From the IMG/VR virus record IMGVR_UViG_3300041402_000361, positions 1-21,108 of that record: 21,108 nt of DNA; one strand, 5' to 3'. The notes below the pieces were generated by a model that was given only the letters and a program-made list of their open reading frames with translations, searched no databases and was not told where the DNA came from. The translations under genes and the position numbers were made by a program. Each line of letters starts with the position of its first letter. Position 1 is the first letter of the stretch. Positions 5,882 through 11,337 of this stretch are shown here, piece by piece. This stretch comes from a virus.

Positions 5882-6211
5882 TTACCTCCCCTTGATTTGT
5901 TCCAACACAGCCCGCGTCTCTTTGATTTGTTCCAACACAGCCAGCGCCGCGAGGGGCGCATCATTCAGAATCGCGTAATCCTGCACAGCGTTGTTCTTCA
6001 CGCACGGCATCAACTGCTCGTGTGCGCGTAGCATCATGTCCAGGGACTTTTCCATCTCCCCGATGATTCTGATGGCACGCTTCCAAGCTGCGGGCTCCTG
6101 AGCGCCCGCCTCACAGTTGCCTTGCAGTATCCGTTCCGCGATAGCCAACTCCCTATTAGTGAATCGGAAACCACCGTAGTTGCCCCTTCCGGGGATCACG
6201 CCATCACTCAT
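5882..6211 (-). CDS. Hypothetical protein with duplicated C-terminal peptide (109 aa)
   Basis: Mostly helical. Residues 15-60 read FRFTNRELAIAERILQGN...WKRAIRIIGEMEK. The C-terminus ends with AVLEQIKETR then AVLEQIKGR, a tandem duplication of ten codons that is also a direct DNA repeat (5892-5942). GGGAGG precedes the ATG, which shares a base with the upstream stop (TGATG). Function unknown; the duplication is at the very end, so it may be neutral. Confidence 0.7.
   Translation of the reverse strand: MSDGVIPGRGNYGGFRFTNRELAIAERILQGNCEAGAQEPAAWKRAIRIIGEMEKSLDMMLRAHEQLMPCVKNNAVQDYAILNDAPLAALAVLEQIKETRAVLEQIKGR
5892..5942. repeat. Tandem 30-bp duplication (21-bp perfect core)
   Basis: TTGATTTGTTCCAACACAGCC occurs at 5892-5912 and again at 5922-5942, a 30-bp period that keeps the reading frame and duplicates AVLEQIK in the encoded protein. 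A 14-nt relative (TTTGATTTGTTCCA) also occurs near 18964 in gat-queC, where it again encodes LEQIK. Confidence 0.9.
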
Positions 6212-6351
6212 CAGCTTGCCTCCCTTTCGTTCATGCGGTCAGCCACCACTGCGGCGTCGTCCCGCGTCCAATACCCTTCTGCCACTGCACCCGAATGAAT
6301 GAAGTGAGGGAAGTATCGTCCAGTCTTGGGATCACGATCCACGTACCACAT
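6211..6351 (-). CDS. 46-residue hypothetical protein
   Basis: Reads MWYVDRDPKTGRYFPHFIHS then GAVAEGYWTRDDAAVVADRM and a short polar end. The pattern (aromatic strand, then a DDAAVVADRMN helix) looks like a small beta-hairpin plus helix domain. AAGGGGG stands 8 nt before the ATG. It fills exactly the space between two neighbours, with a 3-nt gap upstream and a TGATG overlap downstream. Too short for standard ORF lists; function unknown. Confidence 0.65.
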   Translation of the reverse strand: MWYVDRDPKTGRYFPHFIHSGAVAEGYWTRDDAAVVADRMNEREAS

Positions 6352-6354
6352 CAG

Positions 6355-6660
6355 TCACCCCCTTGTTCGGTCATCTACAAGCCCCAACTGCCCGTTGGAA
6401 ATCATGCCGTCGATGACATTGCGCATGAAGTCCGGCATCACCTCATAGGCGGCCTGACCAATGTTGGGAGGGGGAGTCACCAGATCCCCAATCGTGAGGG
6501 ACAACCCGTGTTCGAGCTTGCGACACGCGGTACCGAGCAGGTTCTCCACGTCGTTGAAAACCTTGAACTTCGCCTCGGCCAATTCCGGGGACGTAGCCAT
6601 CAGCTCGCCCGACTGCTTCTTCAGTTCCTTGATCGCTTCCGCCATCTCAGGCATCGTCAT
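6355..6660 (-). CDS. Hypothetical protein (101 aa)
   Basis: Begins MTMPEMAEAIKELKKQSGEL, a helical start; the middle reads EAKFKVFNDVENLLGTACRKLEHG, and the end contains PNIGQAAYEVMPDFMRNVIDGM. Helix-rich and soluble. I chose the ATG at 6660 because GAGGAG is 8 nt upstream; the longer frame to 6762 runs antisense to the codon use of the 53-aa gene that overlaps it. Overlap with that gene is 14 nt. No family recognised. Confidence 0.7.
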   Translation of the reverse strand: MTMPEMAEAIKELKKQSGELMATSPELAEAKFKVFNDVENLLGTACRKLEHGLSLTIGDLVTPPPNIGQAAYEVMPDFMRNVIDGMISNGQLGLVDDRTRG

Positions 6661-6808
6661 CTTCGTTCTCCTCGTCTTCAGCTCGTTCCCGTTCCTCGCG
6701 CTCTTCCCGTTCCAGGCGCGCGTCCTCTTCCGCGGAGGTCTCGCAACCCATCGCGTCGTCAATGTCTTGGTGTGTGCAACCCGGGGGCAACCCCCATCCG
6801 AAACCCAT
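6647..6808 (-). CDS. 53-residue acidic protein
   Basis: Starts MGFGWGLPPGCTHQDIDDAM, then a highly charged Glu/Arg helix and an acidic end (EDEENEDDDA). The P-P-G-x-T-x-x-D-I-D-x-A-M segment resembles the start of many very small phage proteins of unknown role. It shares a base with the upstream stop (TGATG) and overlaps the next gene by 14 nt. Its last acidic codons carry the GAGGAG site of that gene. Below usual ORF size cut-offs. Confidence 0.6.
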   Translation of the reverse strand: MGFGWGLPPGCTHQDIDDAMGCETSAEEDARLEREEREERERAEDEENEDDDA

Positions 6809-7056
6809 CAGATCAACCCCCTGCGGATGTGGTCGGTGATCGAATCAACGAGGGAGCGATTGCCCCGCTCATCCCAGTCCGCGAACGGCTCCAGCGCGTC
6901 CAGGATGGTGTCCTGCTGCTTCACCAGAGCTTCCCCCAGCTCCTCGACGGACACTGCATCCGGCGCACTCTTTGCGCGGGCCTCAGCCAATTCCTTGCGG
7001 CACTGATCCAGCGCCCCGAGTGCCTCGTGGTAGTTCTTCGGTGTGTACTTAGCCAT
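6808..7056 (-). CDS. Hypothetical helical protein (82 aa)
   Basis: MAKYTPKNYHEALGALDQCR and following residues (KELAEARAKSA, VEELGEALVKQQDTILDALEPFADWDE) suggest two or three amphipathic helices, perhaps a small coiled coil. No family recognised. GGAGG stands 6 nt before the ATG at 7056; the GTG at 7059 is an alternative. It overlaps the previous gene by 8 nt and the next by one base. Confidence 0.65.
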   Translation of the reverse strand: MAKYTPKNYHEALGALDQCRKELAEARAKSAPDAVSVEELGEALVKQQDTILDALEPFADWDERGNRSLVDSITDHIRRGLI

Positions 7057-7288
7057 CACTTGCCTCCTTGCGAGCTGCCCGTTTCATCAGTGAGTCGATC
7101 GTGCGCTGCGCCTGATACTTCCTCGTGTAGGAGTTCCACGCACGGCCTGTCTCGTTGTTGATGACCTCGAACCGCGTCTCGAAGATGTACTCGTTCATCT
7201 TGATCGCATACCCCGACGCGCGCTGTGCTGCGTTCGCCCGGGGCGCACGCTTGTGGATCACCTTTTCGATCCGGTAGGTCGCGCTCAT
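7049..7288 (-). CDS. Basic hypothetical protein (79 aa)
   Basis: Strongly basic (many Arg and Lys), with a central beta-rich part (YIFETRFEVINNETGRAWNS) and a basic helical end (TIDSLMKRAARKEA). It may bind nucleic acid, but no motif proves this. The ATG overlaps the upstream stop as ATGA, so translation is likely coupled to the gene driven by promoter P2. Confidence 0.65.
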   Translation of the reverse strand: MSATYRIEKVIHKRAPRANAAQRASGYAIKMNEYIFETRFEVINNETGRAWNSYTRKYQAQRTIDSLMKRAARKEASDG

Positions 7289-7665
7289 ACCGAAACCACG
7301 TCGGCGTCAATGTGGAGGTCCCGCGCCAAGAACATGCTCGAACCCTTGTAAACGAACCCGGACGAGCAGCGGCACGAACTGCATCCCGCATACCAGTCCC
7401 AGGAGCAGTCCTTCGTGGCCTGGACGCTTTCCTTGATGTTGAATCCCATGCGAAGGAACGCGGCGTAGATCGTGCCCCGCAGGACCTTGCGCTGCGCGTT
7501 GTACCCTGCGCGGGTGATTGCCTTCTCTTCCTTCGTCTCGTCCGTCTTGAACAAGCGAGTCTGAAGCTCGTCGAACTCCGCTCCCTCGACGTTGACGTAG
7601 ACCCGGGGGTAACTGGCCTTGCCCCTCATTCGTACCTGTGTCATCTCGGTGATTGCGACCTGCAT
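7285..7665 (-). CDS. Hypothetical protein under repeated promoter P2 (126 aa)
   Basis: Starts MQVAITEMTQVRMRGKASYP, then a beta strand RVYVNVEG. A charged helix (FKTDETKEEKAITRAGYNAQ) follows. The C-terminal part has CSWDWYAGCSSCRCSSGF (around residues 92-109), a Cys-rich stretch that could bind zinc or iron. No family recognised. The ATG at 7665 has AAGGAGG in the conserved leader GGCAAGGAGGCCAAA; the longer frame reaching 7713 enters the promoter. Confidence 0.7.
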   Translation of the reverse strand: MQVAITEMTQVRMRGKASYPRVYVNVEGAEFDELQTRLFKTDETKEEKAITRAGYNAQRKVLRGTIYAAFLRMGFNIKESVQATKDCSWDWYAGCSSCRCSSGFVYKGSSMFLARDLHIDADVVSV

Positions 7666-7712
7666 TTTGGCCTCCTTGCCGTTGAATGCGTCTGATGTCC
7701 TTACGTTGACCA

Positions 7713-7747
7713 TGTGGTAACTATACCACAGTCAAGGGGACTGGCAA
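7713..7747 (-). promoter_or_regulatory. Repeated promoter-operator P2
   Basis: -35 TTGCCA (7747-7742), 16-bp spacer, -10 TATAGT (7725-7720), inside the invariant 18-bp inverted repeat (7713-7730). An A-rich GAAAATA tract lies 4 nt upstream of the -35 box, in the position of an UP element. Drives the 126-aa gene. Confidence 0.85.
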
Positions 7748-7752
7748 GCACT

Positions 7753-7773
7753 ATTTTCAGGGACTCCGAAAAT
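7753..7773 (-). promoter_or_regulatory. A/T inverted repeat between gene end and P2
   Basis: ATTTTC and GAAAAT arms (6 bp) around a 9-nt centre, beginning at the TAA stop of the 66-aa gene and ending just upstream of the P2 -35 box. The same 6+9+6 layout occurs at 11339-11359 before promoter P5. It may be an activator site, an UP element or a weak terminator. Confidence 0.5.
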
Positions 7774-7973
7774 TAAATCGTCTGCACCTTCACCCCTGCC
7801 AGCGTGGCCTCGTAGCGGTTGTCGCGCGTGCGCTCCGCCAGCCCCGCGATCACCAGTTGGGTTCCATGCTTCACATCGTTGCGCCGCAACTGCACGCTCC
7901 GGGAGTTGGCCCCCTTGAGCGCGGCCTGCAAGAGGTGCAGGACCCTACGCTCGTCGATGGAAAGGCGTGTCAT
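7773..7973 (-). CDS. Small hypothetical protein, possible winged helix (66 aa)
   Basis: MTRLSIDERRVLHLLQAALK looks like a helix, followed by RSVQLRRNDVKHGTQLVIAGLAERTRDNRYEATLAGVKV. A helix, a basic helix and a beta-hairpin with LVIAGLAERTRDN-YEAT strongly recall the end of small winged-helix proteins, but this is a weak pattern. The ATG at 7973 has GGAG 6 nt upstream; the longer frame would need a TTG start. The ATG overlaps the upstream stop (TGATG). Confidence 0.6.
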   Translation of the reverse strand: MTRLSIDERRVLHLLQAALKGANSRSVQLRRNDVKHGTQLVIAGLAERTRDNRYEATLAGVKVQTI

Positions 7974-8332
7974 CACATGCTCCAATAGGTTTCACTTGAG
8001 GGGTCGCAGCAGTTGGGCGTGTCGGCGCGAATCGTCATCTCTTTGCCGCTCATCAGGTTGACGACCGTCTTCATCTTCGGGGGACCGTGAACCGCTTCGT
8101 ACTCCGCAGTCAGGACCGCCTCGGACACGAACCCGCGGGCCGTTTCTTCCCAGCCGTAGAAGCACAGCGGACCCACGTACCCGGAACACAGAATCACGCA
8201 GTTCGCATCATTGTGCATGGCCCAGCGATACCCCTCAGCCGCTTCCGTATTGGCGGCGGCCAGGAAATACTGCCCGACTTCCTTCGTCTCTGTGTTGGTT
8301 GCGTGAAAGGCGTAGATTCGTTGCTTGCTCAT
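7973..8332 (-). CDS. Hypothetical protein behind the structured leader, promoter P3 (119 aa)
   Basis: Starts MSKQRIYAFHATNTETKEVG. The first 60 residues look like a beta-alpha unit (YFLAAANTEAAEGYRWAM). The middle contains CVILCSGYVGPLCFYGWEE, and the C-terminus has a possible metal site (TPNCCDPSS). No family recognised. The ATG at 8332 has AAGGAGG in the conserved leader GGCAAGGAGGCCGAA. The same frame stays open back to 8563, but that part covers the inverted-repeat leader and has poor protein character. Confidence 0.65.
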   Translation of the reverse strand: MSKQRIYAFHATNTETKEVGQYFLAAANTEAAEGYRWAMHNDANCVILCSGYVGPLCFYGWEETARGFVSEAVLTAEYEAVHGPPKMKTVVNLMSGKEMTIRADTPNCCDPSSETYWSM

Positions 8333-8561
8333 TTCGGCCTCCTTGCCGTTGGTTGACGTGCGCCATGAAGAAGCAGGACGTTCGTTCCCGGCCTTGGCCG
8401 CTGCTACAGACTTGAGTGCCCCGGTTTCCCGGCTTCTCTTACTGTCCTCGGTCAGCCCTGCTTCTTCATGGCACATGGGACGCAGGCTCTCGGGGTGCAT
8501 CTCTTTCGTCGCTACCAGGAGCGCTGAATGGCCTTCCCCTTGAGTGTCTGTCCCGTGTACC
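8333..8561 (-). other. Long untranslated leader of the 119-aa gene
   Basis: About 230 nt separate the predicted start of transcription of P3 from the ATG at 8332; the other four repeated promoters have leaders of only about 30-50 nt. The extra sequence holds the 111-nt inverted-repeat element (8362-8472). I see no separate gene with a ribosome binding site here. The gene-free stretch as a whole runs 8333-8636 and also contains promoter P3. Confidence 0.55.
8362..8472 (-). ncRNA. Candidate structured RNA element, 16-bp closing stem
   Basis: GCCATGAAGAAGCAGG (8472-8457 on the minus strand) pairs perfectly with CCTGCTTCTTCATGGC (8377-8362), enclosing 79 nt. Inside are a CCGG stem capped by a GAAA tetraloop (CCGGGAAACCGG, 8432-8421) and a second GC hairpin (CGGCCAAGGCCG, 8400-8389). 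Such nesting, directly behind a promoter, suggests a folded leader RNA or a small RNA processed from the transcript. It matches no riboswitch or ribozyme that I recognise. The inverted repeat is certain; its function is inferred. Confidence 0.55.
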
Positions 8562-8562
8562 A

Positions 8563-8597
8563 TGTGGTAACTATACCACAGTCAAGGGGAGGGGCAA
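8563..8597 (-). promoter_or_regulatory. Repeated promoter-operator P3
   Basis: -35 TTGCCC (8597-8592), 16-bp spacer, -10 TATAGT (8575-8570), inside the invariant inverted repeat (8563-8580). An AAAATAAG tract lies 5 nt upstream of the -35 box. Unlike the others, the conserved GGTCAA after the repeat is changed to GGTACA, and a long leader follows. Confidence 0.85.
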
Positions 8598-8636
8598 GGA
8601 CTTATTTTCCCTGAAACCAAGATTTTTATTCAAGAG

Positions 8637-9083
8637 CTATTCCGGTCTGTTAGGCGAGATGATAGTGATCGGCTTCTGACATTCCTTCGCGAAGCGCACG
8701 GTCCACCATGTGCCTTGGCCCCGTTTCCCGATGGGCTGCTTCTCCTGCCAGGGCGTAGCCAGCATCATATCCGTGTGACTGACGATGGTGGCATTCCGCT
8801 TGAGGTACTCCGCACGGGGCAAGCACCGGGCACAACCAGTTCCCTCCCCTTCAGGGATGCCCACGTGCTTCTGCTCAATCGGCGGGTGAAGAACAATGTA
8901 GTAGCCGAGGTCCCACGCGATGTCGTGCGCTTGGGTATCGGCCCCCACGCACCCGCCGTGATGGAACTCGTAGCGTTCCATCTTCTGCAAGGCCGACGCC
9001 TTGTGCAACTTGAGGATGTGCGTCACCGCCTCTTTCTGCGATTGCGTCATTCCCTTGCGCGTACCTGTGAATCCAATCTTCAT
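8637..9083 (-). CDS. SLOG/DprA-like nucleotide-binding protein (148 aa)
   Basis: MKIGFTGTRKGMT at the start and HHGGCVGADTQAHDIAWDLG at residues 41-60 are the two signatures of the SLOG/DprA Rossmann-like family (GxTGxR, then H-G-x-x-xGAD-x-A). YYIVLHPP follows, the next strand. Members bind nucleotides or nucleotide-derived signals; DprA itself binds single-stranded DNA. This single-domain phage version may bind or cleave a nucleotide; the ligand is unknown. GAGGAAGCTGA precedes the ATG, which overlaps the upstream stop as ATGA. It is the last gene before promoter P3. Confidence 0.75.
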   Translation of the reverse strand: MKIGFTGTRKGMTQSQKEAVTHILKLHKASALQKMERYEFHHGGCVGADTQAHDIAWDLGYYIVLHPPIEQKHVGIPEGEGTGCARCLPRAEYLKRNATIVSHTDMMLATPWQEKQPIGKRGQGTWWTVRFAKECQKPITIISPNRPE

Positions 9084-9280
9084 TCAGCTTCCTCCTCAAA
9101 CAGGTCGATGCCCAGAGCCCCGGCAATGCACTCAGATTGATCGTTACAGTACCGGATATTCTGAGTCATCTGCGCCCCGTGGAAATCCAACGTCTTCTGG
9201 TGAACGGAGATCTTCTCATCCGGTCGCGTACGCTTGCACACGTGGCACGTCCATGTCAGCTTCGTGTAGTCGAATGTCAT
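9080..9280 (-). CDS. Zinc-binding hypothetical protein (66 aa)
   Basis: Contains TWTCHVCKRTRPDEKISV near the start and NIRYCNDQSEC near residue 48, giving a C-x2-C...C-x5-C set that likely holds one zinc ion. Short phage proteins with a W-x-C-x2-C-x3-RPD opening are common and uncharacterised. The ATG at 9280 overlaps the upstream stop as ATGA. Its first nine codons (MTFDYTKLT) are nearly the same as those of the gene just upstream (MTFDFKKWY). Confidence 0.7.
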   Translation of the reverse strand: MTFDYTKLTWTCHVCKRTRPDEKISVHQKTLDFHGAQMTQNIRYCNDQSECIAGALGIDLFEEEAE

Positions 9281-9450
9281 CGGGGAGCCATCGAAGGGAA
9301 TGTGGTGGCAAGCTTCTTCTTGTTGCGCCACGCGGTGACCCTACGCTTCTCTGCCGACCGTACCTGTGGATTCAGCTTGTATCGCTTGCGCCGCTTGGCG
9401 TTCACGATGTCCTTGTTGTCCGCGTACCACTTCTTGAAGTCGAATGTCAT
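9277..9450 (-). CDS. 57-residue very basic protein
   Basis: Reads MTFDFKKWYADNKDIVNAKR then RKRYKLNPQVRSAEKRRVTA and a Lys-rich end. The Y-x-D-N-K-x-x-V-x-A-K-x-x-x-x-Y pattern is like small phage proteins built of short basic helices, possibly nucleic-acid binding. It has ATGA overlaps at both ends (9450-9447 and 9280-9277), which supports real translation although it is below usual size limits. Confidence 0.65.
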   Translation of the reverse strand: MTFDFKKWYADNKDIVNAKRRKRYKLNPQVRSAEKRRVTAWRNKKKLATTFPSMAPR

Positions 9451-9836
9451 GCGCGCTCCGTGTCGTATTCGTCGCGCAGGGCGAGGATCTGACTCGGGCT
9501 GTCACTCAACCTCCCGAACCGTGTAGAGAACGCCCCACGCGCCACGTCGTGGAATACAGAGTGCAGATCCATGCTCAGCCGCGACATACGGGTGGAGAGC
9601 GCGTACTCCCTCGCACGTTCCGTCGCAGGGAGGGGTCCCGAAAACGACCACCTCGCGATGATGCCCAGTATCTTCTCCCGCAGATCTTCGGGGAACTCCC
9701 GATCTCCCGTGCAGAGGCAGATAGCGTGCACGCGGGGCTTTTCGATCTCCGTCATGCGGACGAGGAACTCTTCCCCGTCTTCGATATTTTCGATGGCTTG
9801 AATCTCGCCATCCCAAGCGTCAAACCAACTACTCAT
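9447..9836 (-). CDS. Hypothetical protein (129 aa)
   Basis: Starts MSSWFDAWDGEIQAIENIED. The first half is acidic with a possible beta strand (VHAICLCTG), the middle a helix (EDLREKILGIIARW), and the C-terminus helical and basic. No family recognised. I chose the ATG at 9836 because GGAGG lies 9 nt upstream; the longer frame to 9977 runs through the next gene and has an Arg/Trp-rich, shadow-like composition. Confidence 0.7.
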   Translation of the reverse strand: MSSWFDAWDGEIQAIENIEDGEEFLVRMTEIEKPRVHAICLCTGDREFPEDLREKILGIIARWSFSGPLPATERAREYALSTRMSRLSMDLHSVFHDVARGAFSTRFGRLSDSPSQILALRDEYDTERA

Positions 9837-10041
9837 CCTCTGGTACCTCCAACGGGCCACACCAAACAGCCACCGAGTAAACCGAAATCGGGTCCACGAA
9901 TCCGCGGTCCCCGCGCCAAACAGCCAGCTCCCCGTGCCCATGTTCCGGGCCAATCTCAACCACGGTGGGTTCCCCACTCCCCAACCGCATCCAGTAGAAT
10001 CCGATCTTCGTAGGCGCTTCAGGCGTCCACTTCATCCTCAT
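9829..10041 (-). CDS. Small phage protein with W-x-P...GFYW start (70 aa)
   Basis: MRMKWTPEAPTKIGFYWMRL resembles a frequent small phage protein opening (W-x-P-x-x-P-x-x-x-G-[WF]-YW), followed by EPTVVEIGPE and VAVWCGPLEVPE, all beta-like. Probably a single beta-sandwich-like unit of unknown role. The first ATG at 10041 has GGAGG 7 nt upstream and overlaps the upstream stop (ATGA). It overlaps the next gene by 8 nt. Confidence 0.7.
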   Translation of the reverse strand: MRMKWTPEAPTKIGFYWMRLGSGEPTVVEIGPEHGHGELAVWRGDRGFVDPISVYSVAVWCGPLEVPEDE

Positions 10042-10277
10042 CCCAAATCCTCCTCATCGAGCCGGTCCTGCAAGCCCGCCACATCGGGGAACTGTGCCAG
10101 CACCATCTCAATCGCTTCGTCCACATCCTCGGTCGTATGCGCCAGGATCGATCGCAATTCCTTCAGCGCAGGGGCAAACGTCGGCTCCAAAGCAGCCTTG
10201 GCTTTGTTCGCCACGGCGTTGCGCTTATGCTCCGCAGCCCGCGCGACCTGCCAGGAATTGGGAACGAACTTGCCCAT
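10038..10277 (-). CDS. Hypothetical helical protein (79 aa)
   Basis: Begins MGKFVPNSWQVARAAEHKRN, basic at the start and acidic at the end (LQDRLDEEDLG). It has long helices at residues 20-70 (APALKELRSILAHTTEDVDEA). No family recognised. GAGG lies 7 nt before the ATG, which shares a base with the upstream TAA (TAATG), so it is co-translated with the gene behind promoter P4. Confidence 0.65.
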   Translation of the reverse strand: MGKFVPNSWQVARAAEHKRNAVANKAKAALEPTFAPALKELRSILAHTTEDVDEAIEMVLAQFPDVAGLQDRLDEEDLG

Positions 10278-10462
10278 TAGAAGACCTCGAAATCTTCAGC
10301 GAAGGGGCCTTCCGGGTAGAACTGAGGGGGCTTGTCCTTGCGTGCGATGATGGCCTTGAGCAGCATCGTCTTCTGGAACTCGTTCGGAGCGTTTTCGAGG
10401 TACTCCTCCAACTCCGCCGTCGTCACATCCTTGAGGTCCCGCATCTCGTTGGTGCCTGCCAT
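10277..10462 (-). CDS. Hypothetical protein under repeated promoter P4 (61 aa)
   Basis: MAGTNEMRDLKDVTTAELEE then YLENAPNEFQKTMLLKAIIA and KPPQFYPEGPFAEDFEVF: two helices and an acidic proline-rich tail. Unknown family. The ATG at 10462 has AAAGGA about 7 nt upstream in a leader (GCAAAGGAAACCAAA) shared almost exactly with the gene behind promoter P5. Longer starts extend into the promoter. Confidence 0.65.
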   Translation of the reverse strand: MAGTNEMRDLKDVTTAELEEYLENAPNEFQKTMLLKAIIARKDKPPQFYPEGPFAEDFEVF

Positions 10463-10494
10463 TTTGGTTTCCTTTGCTGTCCGTGTGTTGACCA

Positions 10495-10529
10495 TGTGGT
10501 AACTATACCACACCTCCAGCGAGATGCAA
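10495..10529 (-). promoter_or_regulatory. Repeated promoter-operator P4
   Basis: -35 TTGCAT (10529-10524), 16-bp spacer, -10 TATAGT (10507-10502), inside the invariant inverted repeat (10495-10512). This copy lacks the A-rich tract found upstream of P2, P3 and P5. It begins right after the stop of the 52-aa gene. Confidence 0.8.
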
Positions 10530-10534
10530 ACGCC

Positions 10535-10693
10535 CTACCGACCCAGCTCCTTCTTCGCCTGAGTCACGGCCTCGGCCATCGTCATCAGCGACGGACCGCT
10601 GTGCTGCCGGAGAATCTCCATCGCCAGGAAATGGACCTTGAGGCGATCATTGCCCCACTGCGCGTCCCGGTCTGCTTGAGAAGTGTTGGACAT
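10535..10693 (-). CDS. 52-residue hypothetical protein
   Basis: MSNTSQADRDAQWGNDRLKV then HFLAMEILRQHSGPSLMTMA and EAVTQAKKELGR: a short helical protein of unknown function. The ATG at 10693 carries the conserved leader GGCAAGGAGGCCGAA that otherwise follows P1, P2 and P3. Here no operator lies directly upstream; the gene follows 22 nt after the 120-aa gene. Confidence 0.65.
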   Translation of the reverse strand: MSNTSQADRDAQWGNDRLKVHFLAMEILRQHSGPSLMTMAEAVTQAKKELGR

Positions 10694-10715
10694 TTCGGCC
10701 TCCTTGCCGGTGTTG

Positions 10716-11078
10716 TTATTCCGCTGCAATCTGAAAGATCTTCGTGATGATTGCAAGGCCCCGCACGTGCGGGATCGTCCCACTGGCGTTGAACCCGCGC
10801 GTGTTGAGAACGCGCCACTTACCACTCTTCGGAGTCGTCATGCTCAGTTGCAAGTCGTCCCCGAGAGAAACGCCCACCTTCTGGATGCGCGTCTTGCCCT
10901 GGACCCACACGCTAACCTGCCCGCCCGCCTTGGTGGTGAGCCGCATGTTTTCGGAGAGCAGCTTCACGAGCGACTGCTGTGGATTGAGCATGACATCGTG
11001 GCGTCGGATGAACTCCTCCAATTCCGCCAGAGCGCCGTCCAATTCCGCCAGCTCTTCTTGCTCGGCTGTTGCATTCAT
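10716..11078 (-). CDS. Hypothetical protein (120 aa)
   Basis: An acidic helical N-terminus (EQEELAELDGALAELEEFIRR) is followed by a beta-rich domain (VSVWVQGKTRIQKVGVSLGDDLQLSM) ending in a helix. Function unknown. The ATG at 11078 overlaps the upstream stop as ATGA. The ribosome site is weak (GGAACGG), so coupling is likely needed. The coding sequence holds the palindrome CCCGCACGTGCGGG (10760-10773). Confidence 0.65.
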   Translation of the reverse strand: MNATAEQEELAELDGALAELEEFIRRHDVMLNPQQSLVKLLSENMRLTTKAGGQVSVWVQGKTRIQKVGVSLGDDLQLSMTTPKSGKWRVLNTRGFNASGTIPHVRGLAIITKIFQIAAE

Positions 11079-11266
11079 CGTTGAACGCCGTTCCAAGCCG
11101 TGTAGTTAGGCTTGACGCGGGGGGTGTTGATGTTACGCGCCATCTCCACCAGCGCGGGGCTGAACGAGTTGTTCTCGTTCTTCGCGACGTACTCGACCAG
11201 CTCCTTGTCGGAGAAGGGCACGTTGAATTCTGCACGAAGGATCTTCACCAGTGCTGTCCGCGTCAT
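11075..11266 (-). CDS. Hypothetical protein under repeated promoter P5 (63 aa)
   Basis: MTRTALVKILRAEFNVPFSD then KELVEYVAKNENNSFSPALV and a basic tail: a small helical protein, possibly with a helix-turn-helix-like first half, though the pattern is weak. The ATG at 11266 has AAAGGA in the leader GCAAAGGAAACCAAG, almost the same as the P4 leader. Longer starts run through the promoter and are rejected. Confidence 0.65.
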   Translation of the reverse strand: MTRTALVKILRAEFNVPFSDKELVEYVAKNENNSFSPALVEMARNINTPRVKPNYTAWNGVQR

Positions 11267-11298
11267 CTTGGTTTCCTTTGCTGTGTTGTGTTTGACCA

Positions 11299-11333
11299 TG
11301 TGGTAACTATACCACACACAAGGGGGATGACAA
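11299..11333 (-). promoter_or_regulatory. Repeated promoter-operator P5
   Basis: -35 TTGTCA (11333-11328), the best -35 match of the five, then a 16-bp spacer and -10 TATAGT (11311-11306) inside the invariant inverted repeat (11299-11316). A GAAAATAA tract lies 4 nt upstream of the -35 box. Confidence 0.87.
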
Positions 11334-11337
11334 GCTT

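Noticed and set aside
6295-7161. 288-aa open frame on the plus strand
   Set aside because: It runs antisense to five tightly overlapping small genes with good ribosome sites; its own composition is low in motif content and no ribosome site precedes it.
8362-8472. Hammerhead or other known ribozyme in the P3 leader
   Set aside because: CTGACCGAGG and GAAA are present but the strict CUGANGA core and cleavage-site arrangement are not; no other known ribozyme pattern was found.
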